64,000 nucleotides of DNA from Maribacter litopenaei (GTDB taxonomy: Bacteria > Bacteroidota > Bacteroidia > Flavobacteriales > Flavobacteriaceae). This document shows, in pieces, positions 43,981 through 52,171 of the stretch; the stretch's first letter is position 1; each line of letters begins with the position of its first letter. Location of the stretch: contig NZ_CP104205.1 of the NCBI RefSeq assembly GCF_025244665.1, forward strand, positions 1,547,001-1,611,000, in the 5' to 3' direction. A program made the position numbers and the translations under genes. A model generated the notes under the pieces. The model saw nothing but the letters and a program-made list of their open reading frames with translations, had not been told where the DNA came from and did no database searches.

Positions 43981-44559
43981 TTATCTTTCGTTGTGACCTT
44001 TTCCGTCAAAGATTTTCGGTTTCGCCTTTTCAATTCTTGAACTTCTTGTTTTGGATTGTTTGGCTTCTGAAAAATAGAGCAAATATCCTCTTTGTCTTCC
44101 TGGTGTCAGATTGTAAAATGCAGTTTTAAATTCCAAGTCGTTCTCAAATTCTTGTTCAAGTTCTTCAGGCATTTCATATTCAGAAGTCTTTTTCATTTTA
44201 ACTTCCAAACCTGCTTTTTCTACTTCTATTGCTTCAAAAATATAGGCTTTGATAATTGCTTTTGTGTCAATAATTTGCTCTTTGTTTGTAAATCGAATTT
44301 GTCGAGCAGATTGTACATTTTCAGTTTGTTGCACCAATATATTTTCAGCGTCATTTAGCAATGCTCCTTTGTGAAAAAGTAAAGCACAATATTCCTTAAA
44401 TCCGTGAATTAGAACTAGGTTCTTGCCTTGAAAAGTGTAGCAAGGGTGCATCCATTTAAAATCTTCGTCAAGTCCACATTCCAAGCAAATTTCTCGTAGC
44501 AAAATGGTTTCTTCTTTCCAACTCTTGATTTTATCTATATATCTGTCAACCTTTTCCAT
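43981..44559 (-). CDS. DUF1801/YdeI (OmpD-associated) family protein, cassette 1
   Basis: 192 residues: an N-terminal DUF1801-like domain (RYIDKIKSWKEETILLREI, WMHPCYTFQGKNLVLIHGFKEYCALLFHKG) and a C-terminal YdeI/OmpD-associated helix bundle (ELEQEFENDLEFKTAFYNLTPGRQRGYLLYFSEAK). Function is not established for the family. It is the last gene of the ArsR-led operon and its stop is 8 bp from the cassette boundary. Confidence 0.82.
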   Translation of the reverse strand: MEKVDRYIDKIKSWKEETILLREICLECGLDEDFKWMHPCYTFQGKNLVLIHGFKEYCALLFHKGALLNDAENILVQQTENVQSARQIRFTNKEQIIDTKAIIKAYIFEAIEVEKAGLEVKMKKTSEYEMPEELEQEFENDLEFKTAFYNLTPGRQRGYLLYFSEAKQSKTRSSRIEKAKPKIFDGKGHNER

Positions 44560-44561
44560 AT

Positions 44562-44951
44562 TTAGCTTTGTTTTTGTAATTCAATGATTTTTCGGTCGTT
44601 TGGTCTGAAATACCAAGACGTAATCGTTACTAAAAGCAAAATAATTGAAGGCATTGCTTCTGTTATGGGTTGTCCAACTGCTAAATGTGATATGGTTGCT
44701 CCGGACATTGCAAAGAAAAATCCTGCATAAGCCCATTCTTTTAGCAAAGTTTTTTTAGGAATTAAAATTGCGATTACGCCCAAAATTTTCCAAGTTCCAA
44801 GAATTGACAACAAATAGAGTGGGTAGCCAAGTTGGGTTACTATTTCGTTGTATCCACCAATTTGAAGCATTTGCTGTATTCCGCCTGCTAACATTCCGAA
44901 TGACAGGAAGATTGTTGAAACCCAATAGGTTATTTTTTTCGTTTTTGTCAT
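44562..44951 (-). CDS. DoxX-like membrane protein, cassette 1
   Basis: 129 residues with four hydrophobic helices (ITYWVSTIFLSFGMLAGGIQQML, LYLLSILGTWKILGVIAILIP, AYAGFFFAMSGATISHLAVG, SIILLLVTITSWYFRP) matching the DoxX-like DUF4260/DoxX group usually coupled to ArsR and SRPBCC genes. Two base pairs separate it from the next gene. Confidence 0.82.
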   Translation of the reverse strand: MTKTKKITYWVSTIFLSFGMLAGGIQQMLQIGGYNEIVTQLGYPLYLLSILGTWKILGVIAILIPKKTLLKEWAYAGFFFAMSGATISHLAVGQPITEAMPSIILLLVTITSWYFRPNDRKIIELQKQS

Positions 44952-44958
44952 TTTGTAA

Positions 44959-45423
44959 TTATTTTGATTTTGTCAATATTCCTTCCAATCTGTTATGTGC
45001 CCAATTGATACCTTGCTTGAATGGAAGTTTTAGGTTTTGGTCTCTGTGGTTCACGGATTGATAGATTACACTCTGTTTTAATCGGCTTGTTTTTTTTGAC
45101 AATTTCTCGAATTCGTAAATTTCGAGTTGAACGCCAAAAGGCATATTTTCCATTTCAAAAGTTCGTATGATTTTTTGGTTTGTTACAAAGTTGTGTATTG
45201 TACCATTAAATGCGATTTTATTGCCTTTTGGGTCGGAAGTTGAAAATTGGAAACTACCGTGTTTTTGAAAGTCGAACTTTAGCACTTTCGTTCCCATCCA
45301 CTGTTCAATTATTTCCGGTTCTGTGTAGGCTTTGAACAAGAGTTCTACAGGTAAGTCAAACGTTCGTGTTATGAGTATTTCCTGTTTGTCATCTTCGGCT
45401 ATCACGTTTGTTTTTTGTTCCAT
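44959..45423 (-). CDS. SRPBCC/AHSA1 domain protein, cassette 1
   Basis: A 154-residue START-fold ligand-binding protein: LITRTFDLPVELLFKAYTEPEIIEQWMG, FQFSTSDPKGNKIAFNGTIHNF and the helix NLKLPFKQGINWAHNRLEGIL. Its partner is the ArsR regulator 3 bp upstream, a widespread pairing whose ligand is unknown. Confidence 0.85.
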   Translation of the reverse strand: MEQKTNVIAEDDKQEILITRTFDLPVELLFKAYTEPEIIEQWMGTKVLKFDFQKHGSFQFSTSDPKGNKIAFNGTIHNFVTNQKIIRTFEMENMPFGVQLEIYEFEKLSKKTSRLKQSVIYQSVNHRDQNLKLPFKQGINWAHNRLEGILTKSK

Positions 45424-45426
45424 ATT

Positions 45427-45750
45427 TTATTTTTTTGATTGATAGCTCTTCATTACCGATTCTAATTTGTTAAATCGGTCATCCCATAATTTTCTGAAAG
45501 GCTCGATAAATTCCGCTATTTCTTTCATTCCGTTTGGGTTTAGGTGATAGTAGATTTCCCGTCCTTTTTGTTCTTGTTCTAAAATTTCACATTCGGTGAG
45601 GATTTGAATGTGCTTTGAAATCGTTTGCCTTGAATAGTCAAAATTTTCGGCAATCGCAGTTGGTGTCAAAGCTTGAAGTGCAACTAAAGAAATAATCGTT
45701 CTTCGAGTTGGGTCGGCAATTGCTTGAAAAACATCTCGTCTTAATTTCAT
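45427..45750 (-). CDS. ArsR family transcriptional regulator, cassette 1
   Basis: A small winged-helix repressor. The start [20 protein letters not shown] is at 45,750; the frame opens 11 codons earlier without support. The recognition helix is [29 protein letters not shown]. There are no metal-binding CxC residues, so it belongs to the non-metal ArsR group that travels with SRPBCC proteins. It leads a four-gene operon that fills one cassette, about 100 bp from the cassette boundary, leaving room for its own promoter. Confidence 0.87.
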   Translation of the reverse strand: MKLRRDVFQAIADPTRRTIISLVALQALTPTAIAENFDYSRQTISKHIQILTECEILEQEQKGREIYYHLNPNGMKEIAEFIEPFRKLWDDRFNKLESVMKSYQSKK

Positions 45751-45854
45751 TACGCAGTTATTTGACTGCAAATATAAATGCAACTATTTGACTGCGCAAA
45801 TTTTTCTTTCTAAAATGTTGGGAATTAGTGGTCGGTTTTCGATTCCGTTATATT

Positions 45855-45992
45855 ACCGCCAACGGTCTCGTATAACCGTCAGTTACGGGATTAAAAGATA
45901 ATGTTTTTCGGTTTAGCACTGACGTTAGCAATTCCGAGTGGATTCGGACGTAGTCGAATCCGCCGTAATTGCGGTTATACATTGTTGGCAAT
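45855..45992 (-). repeat. attC-like site 1 (between cassettes 1 and 2)
   Basis: On the minus strand AAC-AAT-GTATAACCG-CA-ATTACGG pairs with CCGTAACT-GA-CGGTTATAC-GAGACC-GTT: a long stem with an asymmetric internal spacer (3 versus 6 nt) and one extra base, as in integron attC hairpins. The loop carries a second inverted repeat CGGATTCG/CGAATCCG. Its stem is closely related to that of site 3. Confidence 0.75.
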
Positions 45993-46008
45993 AGTGTTTT
46001 ATTTTCCA

Positions 46009-46500
46009 CTAAAATGGCCATCCGTTTTTCATTTTATAATTCGTTTTCGGGTCAAATTCGATTCCAATTTCTTTTTTCGGATTCCATTGTTGGTTTATAA
46101 ATTCCGCTGGATTTTCAGTAATGTCAGTCCAATTAGTATTCGGGAAAACATAAAGTGTCCAATGGTCAGAATCCCAAGTTCCGTACAGTTTTTCATTCGG
46201 CAAGTAGAGTAGGATGTATTCAGGGTCATAATGTTCGCACTGGTCAGTCAAATTGATTGCAGGAATTTCGTAATAAGATTTTCCGCTAACATTTCCCTCA
46301 ATCCATACTTTTCCGAGTTCCAATTTCTCAAAGTCAATAATTCCGACAAAGTCAGGTTCCACAGTTTTATGGTCGTAAATCAATTCCGATTTTGCTTTTA
46401 GAAATTCAGTTAAGTCTTTGGGTAAATCCATATTCTGTCCAAATATTGGTAAGGCAATTAAATAAGCTAAAATTATGATTCCTTTGCGCAATTCCGACAT
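46009..46500 (-). CDS. secreted hypothetical protein, cassette 2
   Basis: Not recognised. 163 residues from the ATG at 46,500, with a signal peptide (GIIILAYLIALPIFG) and an acidic, aromatic-rich mature domain (DFVGIIDFEKLELGKVWIEG, YDPEYILLYLPNEKLYGTWDSDHWTLYVFP). The start codon is separated by a single base from the cassette boundary ATTGCCAAC, so there is no room for its own promoter inside the cassette. Confidence 0.7.
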   Translation of the reverse strand: MSELRKGIIILAYLIALPIFGQNMDLPKDLTEFLKAKSELIYDHKTVEPDFVGIIDFEKLELGKVWIEGNVSGKSYYEIPAINLTDQCEHYDPEYILLYLPNEKLYGTWDSDHWTLYVFPNTNWTDITENPAEFINQQWNPKKEIGIEFDPKTNYKMKNGWPF

Positions 46501-46501
46501 T

Positions 46502-46994
46502 ATTGCCAACGCCGCGCTATGTGAAGTCCGGCGAATTTTATGGAAATATAGTGAAAACCATCAACGATGATACGGTTAACTGACGGGTTTGGGGTATTGT
46601 GAACCGTGTCATCGTTCATCGATAAGGCCACATTGTGGCCGTCTATCGTGGTTTTCACGGTATTGGGAATTAAATTTGTCGACCAGATTACATATAGCGT
46701 CCTGATATGTCGAGTAGATAAGCCGTAGCGGCGGTATTTGCAAAGAGGTCCCTTATCCTACGGCCAATGTAATCCGGCATAGCGCGGCGATGATGTCGAC
46801 TGGCTTTTGGTGCGGTAATTGCGCCAGCAATGCGACAAAAGTACGCCGCAGGCGTATTCGACATCATCGGTCTCGGCTATGAACAGTTGCGTGGGTTGGC
46901 ACGGACTTTTGCAAGTACACGATAAGCTGAAAATTCCGCAGGAATTTTCAGGATAAGCCTGTAATAGCAATTGTTTATAGCCATTGTTGCCACC
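46502..46994 (-). repeat. attC-like site 2 with 358-bp insertion
   Basis: Boundaries ATTGCCAAC (46,502) and GTTGCCACC (46,986). Without the insert at 46,511-46,868 the arms are GGCTATGAACAGTTGC and GCAATTGTTTATAGCC, with an inner palindrome GAAAATTCC/GGAATTTTC. It belongs to the GGCTAT group together with sites 4 and 6. This accounts for the gene-free stretch 46,511-47,003. Confidence 0.72.
46511..46868. mobile_element. 358-bp structured non-coding insertion, copy 1
   Basis: It is inserted between AAC and the following G of site 2. It begins GCCGCGCTATG, which is inverted as CATAGCGCGGC about 285 bp later, and ends with a second hairpin GATGATGTCGA...TCGACATCATC. An inner palindrome GAAAACCA...TGGTTTTC is also present. 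The only difference from copies 2 and 3 is GAGGTCCC here versus GAGATCCC there. No open reading frame of note; ORFs crossing it are chance. Confidence 0.8.
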
Positions 46995-47003
46995 AGTTAT
47001 TTT

Positions 47004-47960
47004 TTAGATTTTAAAGTTAATAACATCTTTATGTTGTTTTGTCGAATATCCATTGTTTTCTTCGATAAGTAAAGTTAATCCAACTTTAAAAAAAGCCTCA
47101 TTCGCTATCTGCTCTTTTTCGAAGCGATAGTACATCATTCCATCTTGCTTTATTACTTCGATTCCTCTGATATAGTCAAATTTAACATTGTCCGAACTGT
47201 ATTGCAGATTTACACTCCAATCTGTTTCTAAATCTTTAAATGCAAAGTAATAATATGTATCATCCGCCATAAGTTTTGGTGCTTCTGAAAATCCAAGATG
47301 AAACCAAACGGGACTTATGTATTTTGATTTATTGAACTCTTCAAGGGAAAGTGGTTCATCCAAAAGTTGCCATTTACTTTCTTCGGGATAATGTGTAATA
47401 ATTAACCATTCCGGATTAATATCGAAGTAGTATTCTGATTGAGTTGGGTCATTAGAATTGCCCCAAGTTGTGTCAACCAATTTCCATTCGTCATTAAGTT
47501 TTATAGCGTTCCAACCGTGTCGAAAGTTGTCATCTTGATACAAATCAATATAGTGATTTCTTGGGTCTCGAATATGACCGGAAATTATTACAGCTTCAAT
47601 TTCAAGTTCATCCATAAACCATTTATATAAATTAGCGTAGCCTGCACAAACTGCTTTTCGGTTTTCATATACCGTATATTTATCTTGGCTTGAGGAAAAC
47701 TCCTCGGATAAAATAGTTCCTTTTATTATTCGTTCAAATGTTTGGTGGTCATAGGAAATATTATTGCCAATCCAGTGGTAGAAGAAATTTGCTTGTTCTT
47801 CTTTAGATTTTATTCTGTCAGCCACAAGTTCAGTCAAATCCCACATATCGAGTTTTGTGTCTTTTGTTTCCTTAATCAATGACTGTATTTTTTCGCTTTG
47901 GCTATAAGAAGCTAACGCTGAAAAAAAGATAATTGTTAAAAGGGAAAGGCGTTTTTTCAT
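47004..47960 (-). CDS. secreted transglutaminase-like protein, cassette 3
   Basis: 319 residues with signal peptide LSLLTIIFFSALASYSQ. The transglutaminase-like core is ANFFYHWIGNNISYDHQTF, the catalytic Cys in YENRKAVCAGYANLYKWFM, His in HGWNAIKLNDEWKLVDTTWG with the Asp following, and EYYFDINPEWLIITHYPEE after it: the complete triad of the KRE/CYK3-type secreted family. The ATG at 47,960 is 4 bp from the boundary GGTGGCAAC. Likely a peptidase or cross-linking enzyme at the cell surface; substrate unknown. Confidence 0.83.
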   Translation of the reverse strand: MKKRLSLLTIIFFSALASYSQSEKIQSLIKETKDTKLDMWDLTELVADRIKSKEEQANFFYHWIGNNISYDHQTFERIIKGTILSEEFSSSQDKYTVYENRKAVCAGYANLYKWFMDELEIEAVIISGHIRDPRNHYIDLYQDDNFRHGWNAIKLNDEWKLVDTTWGNSNDPTQSEYYFDINPEWLIITHYPEESKWQLLDEPLSLEEFNKSKYISPVWFHLGFSEAPKLMADDTYYYFAFKDLETDWSVNLQYSSDNVKFDYIRGIEVIKQDGMMYYRFEKEQIANEAFFKVGLTLLIEENNGYSTKQHKDVINFKI

Positions 47961-47964
47961 AATT

Positions 47965-48099
47965 GGTGGCAACGGTATAGTATAACCCAGTTACGGTTTT
48001 AAAGTTAGTGTTTTTCGGTTAAGAACTGGCGTTAGCAATTCCGAGTGGATTCGGACGTAGTCGAATCCGCCGTAATTGCGGTTATACATTGTTAGCCAT
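47965..48099 (-). repeat. attC-like site 3 (between cassettes 3 and 4)
   Basis: Boundaries GGTGGCAAC and GTTAGCCAT. The stem AAC-AAT-GTATAACCGCAATTACGG / CCGTAACTGGGTTATAC-TATACC-GTT is nearly the same as in site 1, including the loop CGGATTCG/CGAATCCG, although the flanking 6-mers differ. So the core is shared and only the cassette-specific 6-mers change. Confidence 0.75.
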
Positions 48100-48105
48100 A
48101 GTATT

Positions 48106-48870
48106 TTATTTTCCATTCAGCATATTATAAATCAATGCAGTCACTATAATATCACTTTCGGCATTATGTTCTTTCAAATTCGGTTTAAGTGCTTGCCATT
48201 CCTTTTTATTCCCAAACAGTTTGTCAGCTGAATTATATAATGAAATTTTGAATCCATATTTATGTCCAAGTTGTTTTCCTGTCAATTTCATTGTGTCAAC
48301 TTTGTTCTTTTTCTTTAACGAAAATGGAATTCCTGCTTTCACAAATTCAGCGTGTAATACTTTGTAGTCAAACGCAATATTGTGTCCAACAATGTCGTCT
48401 ACTTTCGATGCGGCAACAGTCAAAGCTGATAGGGCTTTTTCTAATTCCACACCTTCTTTTTCACATTTTTCGTTCGTAATTCCGTGAATTTTTATTGCTT
48501 GTTTTGGAATATCTTCTTTCTGTTTTATATAAAAAGTTTCTCCATCGTAATTTCCATTTCTATCAACTAACATAAAAGCGAGTTGAACAATTCTTGGGAA
48601 GTTGTCTGAATGGTCGATAACATTTTGTTTTGTAACTCTAATCGAGTTGTCATTTATTAATCCTGTCGTTTCTGTGTCGAGGATTAATGCAATTGGTTTG
48701 AATGTACTTTTATTCTTTACAGGTTGTAAAGCAACTTCTTTCTTAATTGTTTTTGCTACAACTTGTTTTTTTTCAGAATTAGTTGTCGAAGTGTTTTTAT
48801 TCGACTTTTTCATTCTGCTAAATCCGACTATAATTAAGACGATTGCAATTATGATTATTAAAAAGTCCAT
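48106..48870 (-). CDS. membrane-anchored DnaQ-like 3'-5' exonuclease, cassette 4
   Basis: 254 residues: an N-terminal transmembrane helix (DFLIIIIAIVLIIVGF), a basic linker, and a DEDDh exonuclease domain: ALILDTETTGLI (Exo I), GHNIAFDYKVLHAEF (Exo II) and the final motif EHNAESDIIVTAL (Exo III, His and Asp). Such domains degrade single-stranded DNA or RNA 3'-5'. A membrane tether is unusual for DnaQ-type enzymes. The start is 16 bp from the cassette boundary. Confidence 0.82.
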   Translation of the reverse strand: MDFLIIIIAIVLIIVGFSRMKKSNKNTSTTNSEKKQVVAKTIKKEVALQPVKNKSTFKPIALILDTETTGLINDNSIRVTKQNVIDHSDNFPRIVQLAFMLVDRNGNYDGETFYIKQKEDIPKQAIKIHGITNEKCEKEGVELEKALSALTVAASKVDDIVGHNIAFDYKVLHAEFVKAGIPFSLKKKNKVDTMKLTGKQLGHKYGFKISLYNSADKLFGNKKEWQALKPNLKEHNAESDIIVTALIYNMLNGK

Positions 48871-48886
48871 TCGTTGGTTTTATATT

Positions 48887-49084
48887 ATGGCTAACGGTTT
48901 GGCTATGCGCAGTGCGGAGTTTGAAAGCCGAAACTTTCAACCTTGCTCCAACGGTAGCCAAAGCTGCGTTTTGTGTTTTTAATTTTATTCAACAAAAACG
49001 TCAAAGCGGAGCTTTGGCGGGCTTAAAGCACCGACCTTTCGATTATCTCGTCAACCCGCATTGCGTATAGGTTTTGTTGGCAAC
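48887..49084 (-). repeat. attC-like site 4 (between cassettes 4 and 5)
   Basis: Boundaries ATGGCTAAC and GTTGGCAAC. Arms on the plus strand are AACGGTTTGGCTATGCGCAGTGCGG and CCGCATTGCGTATAGGTTTTGTT, a stem with several bulges. The loop has GAAAGCCG/CGGCTTTC-like and CAAAGC/GCTTTG pairs. It accounts for 48,871-49,099. Confidence 0.7.
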
Positions 49085-49099
49085 TGGCTTTTTCTTTTT

Positions 49100-49480
49100 T
49101 CATTGAATTTCAATCACATATGAGTTCATAGACTTAATTTTCGTCCCTTTTGCTCCTTGAAAAACATATAAGTCTGAAAACGCATATTTTTTCCCGTCTT
49201 GCATTTTCATAATTCCGCTTGCCGCTCCTTCTTTTCCATGAGACAATATTTGCTCAAGAACTAATTCGCTTACTTTTTCGGGTTTCATTTTTTCCAATTC
49301 CACAGTAAACTTTTCTTTCCCTTCGATTTTTTTGTCGCCAATTATATTCCAAACAATATCATCTGTTACGCTATCGACAATAAATTCAATGTTTCCTTTA
49401 GCAAAAGCAATATTAAAGTCTTTTAGAAATTCCATTTTCGGTGAATTTCCACAATTCGGACTTGAGATAATTTTTGTCAT
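49100..49480 (-). CDS. SnoaL/NTF2-like domain protein, cassette 5
   Basis: A 126-residue NTF2-like protein: EFLKDFNIAFAKGNIEFIVDSVTDDIVWNIIGD, GKEKFTVELEKM and KKYAFSDLYVFQGAKGTKIKSMNSYVIEI. This fold serves small-molecule binding or catalysis; no catalytic residue can be assigned. Single gene in its cassette. Confidence 0.78.
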   Translation of the reverse strand: MTKIISSPNCGNSPKMEFLKDFNIAFAKGNIEFIVDSVTDDIVWNIIGDKKIEGKEKFTVELEKMKPEKVSELVLEQILSHGKEGAASGIMKMQDGKKYAFSDLYVFQGAKGTKIKSMNSYVIEIQ

Positions 49481-49517
49481 TCCCTAAATGTTTGATTTCA
49501 GTTCGGTTTTTTAGCTT

Positions 49518-50011
49518 GTTGCCAACGCCGCGCTATGTGAAGTCCGGCGAATTTTATGGAAATATAGTGAAAACCATCAACGATGATACGGTTAACTGAC
49601 GGGTTTGGGGTATTGTGAACCGTGTCATCGTTCATCGATAAGGCCACATTGTGGCCGTCTATCGTGGTTTTCACGGTATTGGGAATTAAATTTGTCGACC
49701 AGATTACATATAGCGTCCTGATATGTCGAGTAGATAAGCCGTAGCGGCGGTATTTGCAAAGAGATCCCTTATCCTACGGCCAATGTAATCCGGCATAGCG
49801 CGGCGATGATGTCGACTGGCTTTTGGTGCGGTAATTGCGCCAGCAATGCGACAAAAGTACGCCGCAGGCGTATTCGACATCATCGAGTTTGTATAACGCT
49901 TCGTTGCGTTTTATGTTCTTTTATTTTGGGATGGGACTAAAGATAGTAAAAAGTAGGAAGCGAAACTCTTTTAGCCAACAAACGCAATGAGCGTTATACG
50001 TTGTTGCCCAC
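49518..50011 (-). repeat. attC-like site 5 with 358-bp insertion
   Basis: Boundaries GTTGCCAAC and GTTGCCCAC. Removing 49,527-49,884 restores AACGAGTTTGTATAACGCTTCGTTGCG, identical to site 7, opposite CGCAATGAGCGTTATACGTTGTT. Site 5 is therefore a site-7-type site interrupted right after AAC. It accounts for 49,481-50,023. Confidence 0.78.
49527..49884. mobile_element. 358-bp structured non-coding insertion, copy 2
   Basis: Same length, orientation and position (directly after AAC) as copies 1 and 3; identical to copy 3 by eye, one base from copy 1. Compared with the uninterrupted site 7, no target bases are missing, and the target G lies on one side only, so there is no target duplication beyond at most one or two bases. 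Confidence 0.8.
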
Positions 50012-50023
50012 AGTATTTTTTCG

Positions 50024-50999
50024 TCAGTTTTGCATTTTCATTGGTTGTATTCCTACAATCTTGTTTTTATCATCGAAAATTACCTTAATCATTTCTTTTG
50101 GTGGACTGTTTTGGTCGTCATTGTATTTATATTGAAGCATTGCGAACGCTTTACCGTTCATAGCCATTTGAATTCCGCTGTATACCAATTCAAGTTCTCT
50201 GTCAAAATCAATTCCGAGATATTAGTGCTTTGAGTTGTTCGTCCGTCACTTGGTCAATTATCATTTCTGACAAGAAACTTTTAGATTTTGCTATATTCCC
50301 ATTTTCTAACGATGCAATAAATTGTTTTATACTTCCTTTTAAGCTATCAATTCGCTTTTCAGTTAGTTCAGGCGTAATTTGTTCTACTTTTTTTGTGTTT
50401 CTTATGTAAAGTCGAATTCTATGAGTTGGTGAAGTTGTAACCATACCACGCTTTTCATAATAATTTGAAACATTAGCGTACATTTCGATTTCAGTACTGT
50501 CGTTTGGAAACCATTTTACATTTTTTTTCAAACCGCCTTTTATATCATCGTTGGCTATTCTTAAATCAGATAAATCGCCTTCTGAAACAGGTTCTCCATA
50601 AAGATTCGTAATCATCTTTTCTAATTCATTGAATTTACGAATAAGAGCCTTTTGATATTTCTTTGATTTTTTGTCATTCGTATTTGTTTTCAAAGTCAAT
50701 AGACTTTCATCCCATTCATAAAGTATATGAGACATTGTACTGTCTTTTTTCTTGAAATAATAATGCCCAACTAAATCGGAAATAATCTTTTGTTCACGCT
50801 TAAATTTTATCGGTTGCGCATTTTCAGCAGAAATGTGGTTTCGGATATTAGGAATTTGTTCACTTCGTAAATTCCGCTCCATTTCAAGATATTCATCTAG
50901 TGTTGTATTGTGAATATCAAAATTAAATTCTTGTCCGTAAACAGCAATTCCGATTAATAAAAAACCAAGTGTTAAAGTCTGTCTCAAAGTTTTTTTCAT
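50024..50999 (-). CDS. secreted hypothetical protein, cassette 6, frame interrupted
   Basis: Not recognised. About 325 residues with signal peptide RQTLTLGFLLIGIAVYG. The open frame ends at 50,208, but a CCAGA site read as CCGAGA at 50,214-50,218 hides the rest: LISGIDFDRELELVYSGIQ ... FDDKNKIVGIQPMKMQN, with the stop at 50,024-50,026, 12 bp from the cassette boundary. The C-terminal part resembles a small DUF-type ligand domain. The start is 3 bp from the boundary GTGGGCAAC. Confidence 0.72.
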
Positions 51000-51002
51000 A
51001 TT

Positions 51003-51564
51003 GTGGGCAACGCCGCGCTATGTGAAGTCCGGCGAATTTTATGGAAATATAGTGAAAACCATCAACGATGATACGGTTAACTGACGGGTTTGGGGTATTG
51101 TGAACCGTGTCATCGTTCATCGATAAGGCCACATTGTGGCCGTCTATCGTGGTTTTCACGGTATTGGGAATTAAATTTGTCGACCAGATTACATATAGCG
51201 TCCTGATATGTCGAGTAGATAAGCCGTAGCGGCGGTATTTGCAAAGAGATCCCTTATCCTACGGCCAATGTAATCCGGCATAGCGCGGCGATGATGTCGA
51301 CTGGCTTTTGGTGCGGTAATTGCGCCAGCAATGCGACAAAAGTACGCCGCAGGCGTATTCGACATCATCGGCTTCGGCTATGGCAAGTAGGGCGGTCGGG
51401 CGGCACCGGCCATTCCGCCAAGCCCTTAGCCGAATCTTTTGCGTTCGTATTTATCTTATCCATTATAAATACCGAATCCAAAAGATTCGGCGGTGTTAGA
51501 AAACACGCCCAGGCCAATGGAAATAGGACTTTATGCCCTATTTGCTATAGCCATTGTTGGGCGT
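51003..51564 (-). repeat. attC-like site 6 with 358-bp insertion
   Basis: Boundaries GTGGGCAAC and GTTGGGCGT. Outside the insert (51,012-51,369) the arms are GGCTATGGCAAGTAGGG and CCCTATTTGCTATAGCC with an inner stem CCGAATCTTTTG/CAAAAGATTCGG. It accounts for 51,000-51,571. Confidence 0.73.
51012..51369. mobile_element. 358-bp structured non-coding insertion, copy 3
   Basis: Third copy, again directly after AAC and in the same orientation. ORFs that cross it (for example 50,923-51,159) have no conserved features. Confidence 0.8.
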
Positions 51565-51571
51565 AGTATTT

Positions 51572-52171
51572 TCAATATTCAAATTCATTTATATTAACTT
51601 CAAATTCTTTGAATGAGTCACACTTATTCCTGATTTTTTGTAAGTCTAAACGTTCAGACAATAAATCATTGTGCTTCGTGTTTAAATATATTTTTGATTT
51701 ATTTGAGCATTGATATACAAAATCTTCTAATCTTTCTTTAGGCGAATCTACTGATTCAGGCTTACCCTTTATTTTCGGAACTCTACCAAGACCAAAGGTG
51801 TCTTTTATTCCTTCCGGGTCGCCTAAAAACCAACCTTCCAACTCTTCTACAGGAATGCATACAAATTTATTTTTCGCATTACTTGAATTAATTATTTGAT
51901 TAAGTTCTTTTCTTAGAATATTTATATCATTTCTGTCTAAGTCGTGAACCAAAATAATTAAATCACATCCTTTTTTACTTAAAATGTTAGCATAACTGAC
52001 AGCTTTCCTTTTCATTTTTCCGCAACCATTTCCAACTGCTTTTTTAAAGGTTAGATTATCTTTTTTTGTAATTCGGCTAATGATTATTTTAAAAGAATTA
52101 AAGTCACTATTATCTTCAACAATAAGACCAATTGCTTTGATTTTGGTTTTCTTTTTTTTACTCATAATCAA
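51572..52171 (-). CDS. DUF4276/TOPRIM-like protein, partner of AAA ATPase, cassette 7
   Basis: 199 residues. IGLIVEDNSDFNSFKIIISRI (the Glu of a TOPRIM-like fold), then LIILVHDLDRNDINILRKEL (the Asp pair) and VEELEGWFLGDPEGIKDTF, the DUF4276 pattern. Overlaps the ATPase by 14 bp. ATPase/TOPRIM pairs of the OLD, PARIS and AbiL type act in phage defence, often as tRNA- or DNA-cutting effectors; that role is inferred for this pair. Confidence 0.75.
   Translation of the reverse strand: MIMSKKKKTKIKAIGLIVEDNSDFNSFKIIISRITKKDNLTFKKAVGNGCGKMKRKAVSYANILSKKGCDLIILVHDLDRNDINILRKELNQIINSSNAKNKFVCIPVEELEGWFLGDPEGIKDTFGLGRVPKIKGKPESVDSPKERLEDFVYQCSNKSKIYLNTKHNDLLSERLDLQKIRNKCDSFKEFEVNINEFEY

Noticed and set aside
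43981..45783. Arsenic-resistance operon
   Set aside because: The ArsR protein has no metal-binding cysteines and no arsenate reductase or efflux gene accompanies it.
46758..46970. Small ORFs inside the 358-bp elements and the palindromic sites (also 50,923-51,159 and 51,291-51,566)
   Set aside because: They follow the repeats, have no conserved motif and differ in frame between copies; the structure is explained by hairpins.
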